NCBI GenBank assembly: GCA_025916675.1
Contig: CP098402.1
Span: 1,731,205-1,795,204, forward strand
Source: Phycisphaera sp.
GTDB lineage: Bacteria > Planctomycetota > Phycisphaerae > Phycisphaerales > UBA1924
Length of the DNA stretch: 64,000 bases
Direction of reading: 5' to 3'
In this document: positions 10,901 through 19,958 of the stretch, piece by piece
How the letters are laid out: each line of letters opens with the position of its first letter
Numbering within the stretch: the first letter of the stretch is position 1
Translations under genes and position numbers: made by a program
Notes under the pieces: generated by a model
Told to the model about the DNA's origin: nothing
Database searches by the model: none
Seen by the model: only the letters and a program-made list of their open reading frames with translations

Positions 10901-11134
10901 GTGAATCCGAACCACTATTCATCGGCAACCGCCAACTCCGGCGACCAGACCACCCGCACACCCCGTCCATGGATTGGTGTCCGGTTCACGTGTGCCGGGG
11001 CCTACGTGCGGGTGTATCGCGCCCCGGACGCCCCCTGTTACACGGCGCGCTGCCCGCGTTGCAGCATGGTCTGCCGCTTCCCCGTAGGCCCCGGTGGTAC
11101 GAGCACCCGCCTGTTTGATGCCAGTTGCCGATGA
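10901..11134 (+). CDS. small conserved cysteine-rich protein
   Basis: This 77-residue reading frame starts at GTG. Its core, from PWIGVRFTCAGAYVRVY to ARCPRCSMVCRFPVGPGG, resembles small planctomycete proteins with a C-P-x-C pair and a Gly-rich end. The cysteines (single C, then CPRC, then a further C) could bind zinc. It is transcribed divergently from lpxI and overlaps the frame leading into the next gene. The protein is short and the start is unsure, but the conserved-looking core supports coding. Confidence 0.6.
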   Translation: MNPNHYSSATANSGDQTTRTPRPWIGVRFTCAGAYVRVYRAPDAPCYTARCPRCSMVCRFPVGPGGTSTRLFDASCR

Positions 11135-11183
11135 TGCTCCCTTGCAAGGCCGACGCCACCCCGGCCGTCGCGTAAAGTCGCTT

Positions 11184-11747
11184 GTGGCAAACCTCCCCGG
11201 CATCACCATCGGTCGACCCAACGAAACCTGCGCCCGCTCGGGAGAACCCCTGGAGCCTGGCGATCGCATCGTCTCGGTGCTGCTGATGGATCCGGGCGAG
11301 GGTTCGAGCCGGTTGGACGTGGCCGAGGCGGCATGGAGCGACGGCTGGCGACCCACAACCGAATGCGAGACCGTTGCGGTCTGGCGGGGCGTGATGCCCG
11401 CGCCCAAGGACAAGGCCAACGACCGGCCTGTGGACGACGAGGACCTGGTCGCGTTGTTCGATCAGATCGCCGAGCCGCAGGACGACCAGGCCGTCGAGCT
11501 CCGGTACGTGCTGGCGTGGATGCTGGTCCGCCGGCGTCGCTTGCGGTTCGAGGGGCAGCGCAAGGGCCAGTTGCGTGTGCGCCGGGTGACGGCGACGGGT
11601 GGGTACATCGACGATACACCGATCGAGGTGGCCGATCCGGGACTGGACGAGGACCAACTCGAGCAGGCGATGGAACGCGTGGCGGTATTGCTGTTGGGCG
11701 AACCCGAACCGGAAAATGAGAGCCAAGTCACGGGAGACGCGTCATGA
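11184..11747 (+). CDS. conserved hypothetical protein, first of the lipoprotein-RDD-TPR run
   Basis: The 187-residue protein has no signal peptide or membrane helix. Its N-terminus (PNETCARSGEPLEPGDRIVSVL) has the look of a small metal-ribbon or beta-barrel module, followed by acidic linkers and a helical segment with Arg-rich VRRRRLRFEGQRKG near residue 110. I chose GTG 11184; longer frames from GTG 11094 are possible but weak. Its stop overlaps the start of the lipoprotein gene (ATGA), so the two are translationally coupled. I do not recognise the function. Confidence 0.65.
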   Translation: MANLPGITIGRPNETCARSGEPLEPGDRIVSVLLMDPGEGSSRLDVAEAAWSDGWRPTTECETVAVWRGVMPAPKDKANDRPVDDEDLVALFDQIAEPQDDQAVELRYVLAWMLVRRRRLRFEGQRKGQLRVRRVTATGGYIDDTPIEVADPGLDEDQLEQAMERVAVLLLGEPEPENESQVTGDAS

Positions 11748-12652
11748 GGCGGGCCCTTGGGTTGGTGTTGCTGGTCGTGTTCTGCGCGACTGGTTGCAAT
11801 TGTGCTTCAAAGCCCGAGCCAAGCCCGCTCCCCGTGGGTTCGATCGACCTCTCGGCGTACACCTACGAGGAGGTTGCCGCCGCGATGAACCAGCGGGCCC
11901 AGCGGCTTGAGCGGTTCTGGGCGGCGACCACCACGACCGTCTGGTACATCGGCAAGGAAGGTGAGGACGAGGTCGACCAGCTCGAAGGCGACCTGCACAT
12001 CGTCCAGCCCGATCACATCGCCCTGAGCATGCGCAAGATCGGCGTTGACGTCGCCGCCCTTGGTGCCAACGAGCGGTTCTATTGGTACATGGACCTGCTG
12101 GCCGACGATCCGATCGCCTCGATCGGCACGCACGCCAAGGCCGATCCCGATCGCCTGGCGGGCCTGGGCGTGCCGGTGCATCCGCTCGACCTGCTGCTGC
12201 TGCTGGGGTTCTCGAGCGTTCCCGGCGAACCGATGGACCCCGAGCAGCCGCTGAAGCTGTCCCCCAGGGGTGGCAACATCGTGCTCACGGCGCCGGCCCG
12301 TTGGGGCGTGGTCGAGTACACACTCGAGCCCGACACACTAGAGCCCGTGCGGGTGGTGCTCAAACGCGATCCCAGGCTGCCGCCCGTGCTGACGGCCGAC
12401 ATGTTGCGGGGCGGAACACTGTTTACCGATCGCGTGGATCGCGAGTTGCCCGACGTGAGCATCCCCGAGCGGGTGCTGATCGACGTGCCCGAGCTCGACG
12501 CCCGGGTACGCATCCGGTTTCTTGGCGCACAATCGAGCAAGCGGCGGCCCGATGAGCGGGCGTTCGATCTGGGTGATTCGCTCTCGCGCTACGGCGTGCG
12601 GCTGAAGCGCGACCTCGACGTGATGCACGCGCGGCCGGTGGAGCGACGATGA
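11744..12652 (+). CDS. lipoprotein with LolA-like features
   Basis: The 302-residue product has a lipoprotein signal with the lipobox CATGC (Cys18). The mature region carries an N-terminal helix (YEEVAAAMNQRAQRLERFW) and alternating strands (TTVWYIG, GDLHIV, FYWYMDL). This is the order seen in LolA/LolB-like folds that bind lipid or lipoprotein. The fold assignment is an inference. It is coupled by ATGA overlaps to the hypothetical gene before it and the RDD gene after it, so the three are probably made together and act at the envelope. Confidence 0.7.
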   Translation: MRRALGLVLLVVFCATGCNCASKPEPSPLPVGSIDLSAYTYEEVAAAMNQRAQRLERFWAATTTTVWYIGKEGEDEVDQLEGDLHIVQPDHIALSMRKIGVDVAALGANERFYWYMDLLADDPIASIGTHAKADPDRLAGLGVPVHPLDLLLLLGFSSVPGEPMDPEQPLKLSPRGGNIVLTAPARWGVVEYTLEPDTLEPVRVVLKRDPRLPPVLTADMLRGGTLFTDRVDRELPDVSIPERVLIDVPELDARVRIRFLGAQSSKRRPDERAFDLGDSLSRYGVRLKRDLDVMHARPVERR

Positions 12653-14328
12653 ACCGCCCGAGCACCCGATGGTTCGCCGCGCTCGCCACCTGGCTGCTGG
12701 TCGCGGTCGCGGCTCGCGCCCAACTAGCCACGGGCGCATACGCCGATGGCAAGCGTGGCGATGAGCACGCCTGGGCCGTCACGCCATCCACGGTTTCGAG
12801 CGGCTGGGGCTTGTGGCACATCCCGCCGCGTTTCGGGCGGGGCGGGGCAAGGGACGGCGAGGTGCGCATCGTCGATTCGCTCGAACGCCAGCCGGCCGCC
12901 ATCGCGGCAACGCGCGGGCGTGTGTGGATGGCCTTCGCCGGCTCGGGCAATCGCGCGGGCTACGGGTTCCTGACCGCCGCCGTCCAGCGTGGTGCCATCG
13001 ATGGCACGTGGTTCACCGGGACCGGCGGTCGCCTGGCGTCGGCCGCGTATCTCGCAACCAAGGGCAAGGTCATCTCGATGGCCGCGGGGCCTTGGGGCCC
13101 GGTGGTGCTCGTCACACCGAGTGGCGGGCCGACCCAGATCGCGTGGCTCGATCGGGGCACCTGGACGTGGGCCGATGGGCCGGTACTCGTCGGCGAGCCG
13201 TCGCCATCGGTGATCGGCGTCTTGGCCGATCGGACGGTGTGTGTTGCCACGGTTGCCGGCGGATTGGTGTACACCTGGCGTGCGTCCCTGCCAGAGGCCG
13301 AGCCACGATCCGGCGGATTCGAGCTGATCGATCCCGATGAGATCCTGTCACCGGGTACCCAGACCGAGGACGAAGAGACGGCCCCAGCAATCCTGGAATG
13401 GACGCTGGAGACGATCAGCATCGCGAGCGTTGGAGAAGGGGCCCGTGTGGCTGCCGGTCCGGTGGCTATTGGAGCGAGGATCGTGCTTGCGTTGCAGGGG
13501 TACTCGCAGATCCACATCGTCGACGTGGTCGGCTCCCAGGCCAAGACGATCTACTCGGCACCCAAGGGCGGCGTCGCGCTCCTTCCCGCATCTCGGCGCG
13601 GGCTGATCGTGCGCTTGGGCGATGATGCCGAGGGTGCCGAGGGGCGCGCGGCAACGAAGCTGGTCATCGACGAGTTCTCGCTCGACACGGGACGCACGTT
13701 GTACCGGGGGCCAGCCGTCTTCGATGGGCCGGTCTCGCCGAGTGATATCCGTATCCTACTGGTCCTCATGATTCTTGTGAGCGCCACGCTGCTGCTGTTC
13801 ATCGTGCGGACGACCGGCGAGAACACCCCCTTCGTGGCCCCGCCCGGGACGATGCTGGCACCAGCCATGCCGAGGCTGATGGCATCGGTGGCCGACGGAT
13901 TGCTCGCGTTGTTGCTAGGCGGCGAGCTGGCGAAACTGCTGCCCGAGGGCTGGCTGGCGATGCGCATCGGTGCCGACGTGCTCGATTTTGCCCCGCTGAT
14001 CATGGCCCTGGCCTTCGGTTTCGTCGCCGGATCGGTGCTTGAGGCCGCAACCGGCCGCACGCCGGGCAAGCTCATCTTCGGGCTCTTCGTGTCGCGATCG
14101 GGTTCGGTCGACGGGGCCGTTGTCCCGCCCCGCAAGCCGGGCATCGGGGCCTCGCTGGCCCGCAACGCCGTGAAATGGCTGCTGCCGCTGGTCGCGTTCG
14201 CGGGCGCCACGAGCCCCGCTCTGCGACACCGTGGCGACACGATGGCCGGGCTTGGGGTGATCGGCGAGGCCGTCCCGGTGGAGGGTCGTGGACATTCCGA
14301 TCAAGATCAGGGGCCGGACGACCGATAG
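12649..14328 (+). CDS. RDD-family membrane protein with large exported domain
   Basis: The 559-residue protein starts with a signal peptide (cleavage after about residue 24, AARAQ). About 350 residues of probably beta-propeller-like exported sequence follow, then a membrane helix near residue 370 (IRILLVLMILVSATLLLFIV). The C-terminal 160 residues form an RDD domain: RLMASVADGLLALLL, then TGRTPGKLIFGL and SLARNAVKWLLP. RDD domains are membrane modules of uncertain transport function. Fusion to a long exported domain is unusual. It overlaps the lipoprotein gene by four bases. Confidence 0.8.
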   Translation: MNRPSTRWFAALATWLLVAVAARAQLATGAYADGKRGDEHAWAVTPSTVSSGWGLWHIPPRFGRGGARDGEVRIVDSLERQPAAIAATRGRVWMAFAGSGNRAGYGFLTAAVQRGAIDGTWFTGTGGRLASAAYLATKGKVISMAAGPWGPVVLVTPSGGPTQIAWLDRGTWTWADGPVLVGEPSPSVIGVLADRTVCVATVAGGLVYTWRASLPEAEPRSGGFELIDPDEILSPGTQTEDEETAPAILEWTLETISIASVGEGARVAAGPVAIGARIVLALQGYSQIHIVDVVGSQAKTIYSAPKGGVALLPASRRGLIVRLGDDAEGAEGRAATKLVIDEFSLDTGRTLYRGPAVFDGPVSPSDIRILLVLMILVSATLLLFIVRTTGENTPFVAPPGTMLAPAMPRLMASVADGLLALLLGGELAKLLPEGWLAMRIGADVLDFAPLIMALAFGFVAGSVLEAATGRTPGKLIFGLFVSRSGSVDGAVVPPRKPGIGASLARNAVKWLLPLVAFAGATSPALRHRGDTMAGLGVIGEAVPVEGRGHSDQDQGPDDR

Positions 14329-14370
14329 CGATCAGGGCATGCCGATTGCGTGCCCCATCGCGGAGGCGTT

Positions 14371-16815
14371 GTGGCGGCCGACGAGAGCCCTGAAGCTACC
14401 GAATCCAAGGATGCCCCGGGCCAGGACCCGGCGGTGACGCCGTGGCGTGAGATCTGGCAGGTGCCGACTCTCGGCATTTCGGTGGCCGTGCTGGTTATCG
14501 GCCTCGCTGTCACCGCCCTGCATCGGCCCATGCCCGACTACGACGCCCTGATGGCCGGGGCCGAGCGACGGATCGAGGCCCGGCGGTACGTCGAGGCCTT
14601 GGATGTGCTCAATGACAAGCTGGGCCCACTGCTGGATCGACCGTCGTTCACGCCCGAGCACCGGCGGCGGTTCCACACCCTGCGCGCGCGAGCGCTCGCG
14701 ATGGGGCAGGCCGAACTCGCCGTGCGCCAGGAAGCCAACGACCGGAACATCGTGTCGGAGTATCGCGAGGCCGAGCGGCAAGGAGCCGCGCTCCGTCCGC
14801 AGGACGCGTTCTTCCTCGGTCTGGCGTACCTCGGGCTGGGCGAGATCGAGCCCGCGCTCGCGCGGGCCGACGCGATGCCGGCGACAGAACGGCCAAAGCG
14901 GCACGAGCTGTACCGCATGGCCATCGCCCAACCCGACGTGAACACGCCGGGCGGCCGCGAGCAGCTCATCGACTTCGTGACACGATTCGTTTCGGACCCG
15001 ACGCTGGGCATCAACGACCGGGCGTGGGCGGAACTCCACCGCGCCCGCGTGCTGGCCGCGACGGGCGACTATGGGGGCGTGGTCGACCGTCTGCTCCGGT
15101 CGTACCCGCAATGGGCCCAGGCGTCACCCGAGCGACGGGCGGCGCTCAGCATCGAGATGGGGGCGGCGGAGATCGAAGTTGGCGATCTTGAATCGGCCCG
15201 CGCATCGCTCGAGCTTGGTGAGAAGCTGGCCGAGTCACAGTCAACCGAACGCGGGCAAGCGATGGTGCTGCTCGGGCGGCTTGACGAATTGTCCGGCAAT
15301 CCGATGGACGCGCGCGATCGGTACCAGCGTGTGCTTCGTGAGCTCGGGTGGGCACCATCGGCGCAGGCGGCCCGGCTTGGGCTGGCCGAGGTCTACGCGG
15401 CCGAAGACGAGCCCGACCTCGCGATGGACCTCTTCCAGGAGGCGATCGCCGAATTGCACGACAGCGGGCCGGGCGGTGGCATCGATGCGGCCGTCTTGGA
15501 AAACGCGCTGCTGATGCAGCACCAGAACCAGACCGCGGCGGGGCAGATTGCCGAGGCGCTCCGGTACGCTCGCTTGGCCGAGCAGGTGAGCGACGGCGAG
15601 CGTTCGGCGGCGCTGGTGCTGGCCCTGGCCGACGCGAATGCCGCGATGGCCGACGAGCTGATCGAAGCGGCCGGCGGCCAGGTGGATGGCCACGCCGATC
15701 GGATCCTGCTCGATGCGGCCACGCGCGAGGAAGTGCGCATGCACCTTCGCTCGGCCGGCGGGTATTACGCCCTGCACGCCGACCTGCTGACCCTCGATGA
15801 GGAAGCGTTCGAGCGCAGCACGTGGCGCAGCGCGGTGAGTTTTGATCGGGCGGGCGATCTCGATCTGGCCGAGCAGAAGCTCACCACGTTCGTCACGGCG
15901 ATCAGCGAGAGCCCGATGCGGGCCGAGGCAAGGTACCGGCTTGGTCGCATCTACCAGGCCCGCAACCGGCACTCGGCCGCGGAGGAGGCGTTCCGATCGA
16001 TCATCGAAGACGCCAACAACCCGGACACGGGCAAGGGTGTCGGGCCGTTCGCGCTGCGATCGTACGTGCCACTGGCCGAGACGTTGCTGTCCGATGCCAA
16101 TCCGGACAACGACCGCGAGGCGATGTCGTTGCTCGAACGTGTGCTCTCTGGTGGGTTGGTGGGCCCCACGAGCGAGGAATACCGCACGGCTCTGGTGGAA
16201 CTCGGCACGCTGCACTATCGAAGCGGCCAGTACGTGCAGGCCATCGAACGGCTGCGCGAAGCCCTGGCTCGCTACGAGGGCGAACGCAAGGAGCAACAGA
16301 TCCGATTCAGGCTGGCCGATGCGTTCCGCCTCGAAGGTGAACGCATCGGCACCGCGCTCACACAGGCCATGCCCGGCAGTGAACGCCGCGAGCTGCAACG
16401 CATGCGCAAAGATCGGCTCCGAACGGCGATCGAACAATTTGAGTACGCACGCGATGGGCTGGAGCAGATTCGTGATCCGTCGGCTTCGGAACGCGAGGCG
16501 CTCCGGAGCGCGTACTTCTTCCTGGGCGCGTGCGCGTATGACCTTGAAGACTACGAGCTGGCCGTGAAGCACTATGCCGCGGCGCACGCCAAGTACTCGA
16601 ACGACCCGGCGGCGCTCGTGCCGCTGATCCAGATCGTGAGCGCCCGATTGCAACAGGGCGAGATGGCGCTGGCGCGGGCGGCCAACGAGCGGGCGCAGCG
16701 GTTGTACCAGAGCTTCCCCGACACGGTATGGGATGATTCGAGCCTGCCGATGACGCGCGATGATTGGCAGCGCTGGTTCCAGGCCAGCGAGCGGCTCGCG
16801 ACCGCGGGCGGCTGA
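14371..16815 (+). CDS. membrane-anchored TPR-repeat protein
   Basis: The 814-residue protein has one membrane helix at about residues 32-50 and then a long alpha-helical region with many TPR-like A-x3-Y-x3-A patterns (for example YALHADLLTLDEEAFERS and ARYRLGRIYQARNRHSAAEE). GGAGG at 14362-14366 supports GTG 14371 over the upstream GTG at 14350. TPR arrays are protein-binding scaffolds. Placed last in the run with the lipoprotein and RDD genes, it may scaffold their complex outside the inner membrane. It ends four bases before the convergent cysS. Confidence 0.8.
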   Translation: MAADESPEATESKDAPGQDPAVTPWREIWQVPTLGISVAVLVIGLAVTALHRPMPDYDALMAGAERRIEARRYVEALDVLNDKLGPLLDRPSFTPEHRRRFHTLRARALAMGQAELAVRQEANDRNIVSEYREAERQGAALRPQDAFFLGLAYLGLGEIEPALARADAMPATERPKRHELYRMAIAQPDVNTPGGREQLIDFVTRFVSDPTLGINDRAWAELHRARVLAATGDYGGVVDRLLRSYPQWAQASPERRAALSIEMGAAEIEVGDLESARASLELGEKLAESQSTERGQAMVLLGRLDELSGNPMDARDRYQRVLRELGWAPSAQAARLGLAEVYAAEDEPDLAMDLFQEAIAELHDSGPGGGIDAAVLENALLMQHQNQTAAGQIAEALRYARLAEQVSDGERSAALVLALADANAAMADELIEAAGGQVDGHADRILLDAATREEVRMHLRSAGGYYALHADLLTLDEEAFERSTWRSAVSFDRAGDLDLAEQKLTTFVTAISESPMRAEARYRLGRIYQARNRHSAAEEAFRSIIEDANNPDTGKGVGPFALRSYVPLAETLLSDANPDNDREAMSLLERVLSGGLVGPTSEEYRTALVELGTLHYRSGQYVQAIERLREALARYEGERKEQQIRFRLADAFRLEGERIGTALTQAMPGSERRELQRMRKDRLRTAIEQFEYARDGLEQIRDPSASEREALRSAYFFLGACAYDLEDYELAVKHYAAAHAKYSNDPAALVPLIQIVSARLQQGEMALARAANERAQRLYQSFPDTVWDDSSLPMTRDDWQRWFQASERLATAGG

Positions 16816-16819
16816 GTTC

Positions 16820-18421
16820 TCAGGCTCTCGTGACCTCGACCTTGCCGCCAGCGACGTCCTTGATGGCGTAACCCATTGCTGCCAGTTCGTCACGGATCGC
16901 GTCGGAGGCGGCGAAGTCCTTGCTGGCTCGGGCGGCCTTGCGTTGCTCGAGTTTTTCGATGACCGCGGGGTCGGGGGTAAGTCCCGGAGCGAAGAGGCCG
17001 ATGGTGGTGTCGGCAGACTCGGGGCGTTCGAGGGAGAGCACGCCAAGAACGGCGTCGAGTTGCATCAGGATGTCGGCGTCGGCCTTGGTTGGCTCGCTCA
17101 GCTCCCCCACCATCGAGTTGATCGCGGCGACGGCGGCAGCGATGTTCATGTCGTCGTGCATCGCATCGACGAACTCGTCGCGTGCAAGCGTGGACGCTGC
17201 ATTGGCTTCGCCCACCGAACTCGAAGTTTGCACCCTTCGCCACCGCTCGATCATCCGCTGGCTGTCCTTAAGCAATTGCTCGGTGAAGTCCGCGTTCGTG
17301 CGATAGTGTGTACGTGTAAGTGCCAGACGCAGCGCCGCGGGCTCGACGCCCTTGGCGAAGAGGTCTCGGGCGGTGAAGAAGTTGCCCTTGCTCTTGCTCA
17401 TCTTCTGGCCGTCGACGAGCAGGAATCGTGTGTGCAGCCAGTGGCGGGCGAAGGGGGCGTCGTTTGGTTCGGCGTTGAAGGCGCAGCAGCTCTGGGCGAT
17501 CTCGCACTCGTGGTGGGGGAAGATGTTGTCCTCGCCGCCGGTGTGCAGGTCGATGAGGGGTTGGCCGTTCGGCACGTTTCCATCGGGAAAAGCGGCCTTG
17601 GCGAGGACCTCGTAGGCCATGGCCGAGCACTCGACGTGCCAGCCGGGGTAGCCGGCGCCCCAGGGGCTGTCCCATTTCATGAGGTGGGTCGCGTCTTCCT
17701 TCCACAGCAGGAAGTCGGCGGGGTGGCGTTTGGTCTGCTGGTTGGCGTCGTTGATGCGGCCGCCCGCCCCCGAACGGAGGGCGTCGAGGGTGTTGCCGCT
17801 GAGCGAGCCATAGGAGTTGAAGGCGTTGACGCTGAAGTAGACGGCGCGGCTGCCTTGCTCGCCAGTGGCATAAGCGCAGTCGCGTTCGATGAGTCGCTCG
17901 ATGAGTTCGATCATCTTGGGCACGTAGGCGGTGGCGCGGGGCATCATCTCGGGCTCGCCGGCGACTTTGAGCCCGAGCTTGCCCGCGTCTTCGATGAAGC
18001 GATCGGCGTAGAAGGTCGCGATGGCGTAGGGGTCGGCGGGGTCGATGAAGGCACCGGCGGGCAGCTTGCCGGCCTTCTTGGCTTCGAGCAGCCGCGTGCG
18101 GGCGGCGTCCATCTTGTCCTCGCCCCCGCCGTCGGCCTGATCATCGTCGGTCATGTGGCCGACGTCGGTGATGTTCATGGCGTGGCGAACCGTTCGCGGG
18201 CCCGCGTGCTCGTTGCCCTTGGCGTCCTGGATGGTGCACAGCGGGCTCTCGAGCCAGCGGCGGAGTAGGTCGGCGATGAGGAAGGCCCGGAAGTTGCCGA
18301 TGTGGGCGTCGTCGTAGACCGTCGGGCCGCAGGAGTAGAAGGTGACCTCGCCCGGGTTGGTGGCGCGGAAGGGCTCGACGCGCTTCGTGAGGGTGTTGTA
18401 CAGGTGCAGGCTCTTGGGCAT
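16820..18421 (-). CDS. cysS: cysteinyl-tRNA synthetase
   Basis: The 533-residue class I synthetase has FYSCGPTVYDDAHIGN near residues 28-43 (HIGH-type motif and a zinc-binding Cys) and KMSKSKGN near residue 339. It charges tRNA-Cys with cysteine. It is longer than the usual 460-490 residues, with extra segments around GEDKMDAARTRLLEAKK in the early part and LAKAAFPDGNV later. The C-terminus ends in a helical anticodon-binding region. It is divergent from the metallo-hydrolase gene with a 48-base gap. Confidence 0.96.
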   Translation of the reverse strand: MPKSLHLYNTLTKRVEPFRATNPGEVTFYSCGPTVYDDAHIGNFRAFLIADLLRRWLESPLCTIQDAKGNEHAGPRTVRHAMNITDVGHMTDDDQADGGGEDKMDAARTRLLEAKKAGKLPAGAFIDPADPYAIATFYADRFIEDAGKLGLKVAGEPEMMPRATAYVPKMIELIERLIERDCAYATGEQGSRAVYFSVNAFNSYGSLSGNTLDALRSGAGGRINDANQQTKRHPADFLLWKEDATHLMKWDSPWGAGYPGWHVECSAMAYEVLAKAAFPDGNVPNGQPLIDLHTGGEDNIFPHHECEIAQSCCAFNAEPNDAPFARHWLHTRFLLVDGQKMSKSKGNFFTARDLFAKGVEPAALRLALTRTHYRTNADFTEQLLKDSQRMIERWRRVQTSSSVGEANAASTLARDEFVDAMHDDMNIAAAVAAINSMVGELSEPTKADADILMQLDAVLGVLSLERPESADTTIGLFAPGLTPDPAVIEKLEQRKAARASKDFAASDAIRDELAAMGYAIKDVAGGKVEVTRA

Positions 18422-18469
18422 GGGCGATCATAGAACGAACGGGTGGGTGTTTGCGGCGTACGCTGGCTC

Positions 18470-19393
18470 GTGAGTGAGCCGAAGCAGCAACAACCCAGGC
18501 ATCGGCAGGTTTCGTTCGAGTTCCTGGGCACGGGCGTGTCCAGCGGCGTGCCGGTGATCGGCTGCTCGTGCCTCACCTGCACCAGCGGCGATCCCAAGGA
18601 CAACCGGCTGCGGTGCTCGGCGGCGCTGCGGTTTGGCGATGACCGGGGCGAGGAGCGGACCATCCTGTTCGACGCGGGGCCAGACCTGCGTCAGCAGGCG
18701 CTCAGGTCCGGGCTCGAGCGTGTCGACGCGCTGCTGTTTACGCACAACCACGTCGACCACACCTGGGGGCTCGACGAGCTGCGACGGTTCAACACGCTGA
18801 TGGAAGGGCCGGTGGACATCTACGGCAACGACCACACGCTGGACTTCCTGCGGCGGGTGTATGGGCACATCTTCGACGCCAAGAGCAACGTGCAGCCGAG
18901 CTATGTGGCATCGGTTATCCCTCACCGCCTGCTGCCGCTGGTGCCCGAGGAGATGTTCGGCCTGAAGATCACGCCCATCCCGTTGCTGCATGGCAGGCTG
19001 CCGGTGCTGGGGTTTCGTGTCGAAGCGGCCCACTCCACCGTGGCCGGGCGCACCGGGATCGACGAGTTGCTGCCGCTGGCGTATTGCACCGACGTCTCGG
19101 GCATCCCGCCCGAGAGTTGGCCGCTGCTCGGAGGGCTGCGGACGCTGGTGCTTGGGGCACTCCGACCACGGCGGCACCCCACGCACTTCTCGATCGACGA
19201 GGCCGTGGCGGCGGCGGAGAAGATCGGTGCCCAGGAGACGTGGTTCATCCACATGAACCACGAGGTTCGGCACGAGCCGGTGGATCGGGCGCTGCCGGGC
19301 GGCATCCGGCTGGCGTGGGATGGGCTGGTGCTACCGCGGACGCGGGCGGAGGAGCGGAGCGAGGGGGAGTGGGCGCTGGGGTGGCGGGAGTAG
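18470..19393 (+). CDS. metallo-beta-lactamase-fold hydrolase, PhnP-like
   Basis: The 307-residue protein opens with FEFLGTGVSSGVPVIGC and has a cysteine pair (CSCLTC) as in PhnP-type phosphodiesterases. The metal motif THNHVDH lies near residue 91, with a later HMNHEV. This subfamily cleaves cyclic phosphodiesters or related substrates with two metal ions. PhnP acts in phosphonate breakdown, but no phn genes are present here, so the substrate is open. GTG 18470 is chosen because it is the last start before the conserved first strand; the RBS is weak. Confidence 0.85.
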   Translation: MSEPKQQQPRHRQVSFEFLGTGVSSGVPVIGCSCLTCTSGDPKDNRLRCSAALRFGDDRGEERTILFDAGPDLRQQALRSGLERVDALLFTHNHVDHTWGLDELRRFNTLMEGPVDIYGNDHTLDFLRRVYGHIFDAKSNVQPSYVASVIPHRLLPLVPEEMFGLKITPIPLLHGRLPVLGFRVEAAHSTVAGRTGIDELLPLAYCTDVSGIPPESWPLLGGLRTLVLGALRPRRHPTHFSIDEAVAAAEKIGAQETWFIHMNHEVRHEPVDRALPGGIRLAWDGLVLPRTRAEERSEGEWALGWRE

Positions 19394-19402
19394 AAGAGAC
19401 CT

Positions 19403-19491
19403 AACGCAGAGGTCGCCGAGGGGTAGGAACAGAAGCGATCGCCAGGCCGCACCCTCTAGGATCTCCGCGACCTCTGCGTTCAACGCTTCTG
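19403..19491. repeat. interleaved inverted repeats between convergent genes
   Basis: A perfect 14-bp inverted repeat, AACGCAGAGGTCGC at 19403-19416 and its complement at 19467-19480, spans 50 bases. A second 8-bp pair, CAGAAGCG (19430-19437) and CGCTTCTG (19484-19491), has its left arm inside the first loop and its right arm outside. RNA could therefore form a pseudoknot-like pairing. It lies between convergent genes and may terminate both. The arms look like a dispersed intergenic repeat type, but copies elsewhere cannot be checked here. Confidence 0.7.
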
Positions 19492-19493
19492 TG

Positions 19494-19958
19494 TTACTCC
19501 GCCGCCAGATGGATGCTGATCCGCCCCACCTTGACACCCAGCCGCTGCTCGATCTCGTCGATCAACGCTGGGTCGCGGACGCCGGCCATGACGCGGCGGC
19601 TCAGGTCGTCGGGCAGGTCCACCAGCGAGCCGTCGGGGGCCTGGACGTGGGCGTGCTCGTCGGTGATGGCGTCGAAGCGGGTAGGACCGCCCGGCGTCGC
19701 CAGCTTGCGGCACAGGCCGCGCTGGGTCAGGGTCTCAAGCGTGTTGTAGACGGTCGCTAGCGAGATCGTGCCATCGCCAGCCTCCGGGGTAGCCTTGACG
19801 GCGTCATAGATCGCCTCGGCCGTGGGGTGCTCGCGTGTGCCGGCCAGGGCGGCGTAGACGACCTGCCGCTGGCGGGTGCAGCGCAGGCCATGGGCGGCGA
19901 AGAGGGCGCGGTGGTCGGCGTGCGTGGGTGGGCCCTGGTTGTTCGTGGGGTCCGACAT
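19494..19958 (-). CDS. Fur-family transcriptional regulator without the CxxC zinc site
   Basis: The 154-residue protein has the Fur winged helix (GLRCTRQRQVVYAAL, then ISLATVYNTLETL) and a C-terminal dimerisation domain. Residues matching the PerR-type regulatory metal site appear kept: His in EHPTA, Asp in RFDAIT, the HAH pair and Asp in LVDLPDD. The CxxC pairs that hold structural zinc in Fur, Zur and PerR are both absent. It may sense iron or peroxide without structural zinc. The region upstream holds a 21-bp tandem array, which might include its operators. Confidence 0.85.
   Translation of the reverse strand: MSDPTNNQGPPTHADHRALFAAHGLRCTRQRQVVYAALAGTREHPTAEAIYDAVKATPEAGDGTISLATVYNTLETLTQRGLCRKLATPGGPTRFDAITDEHAHVQAPDGSLVDLPDDLSRRVMAGVRDPALIDEIEQRLGVKVGRISIHLAAE

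Noticed and set aside
16760-18268. Plus-strand frame of 502 codons opposite cysS.
   Set aside because: Shadow of cysS; Gly/Val/Asp-rich composition without motifs.
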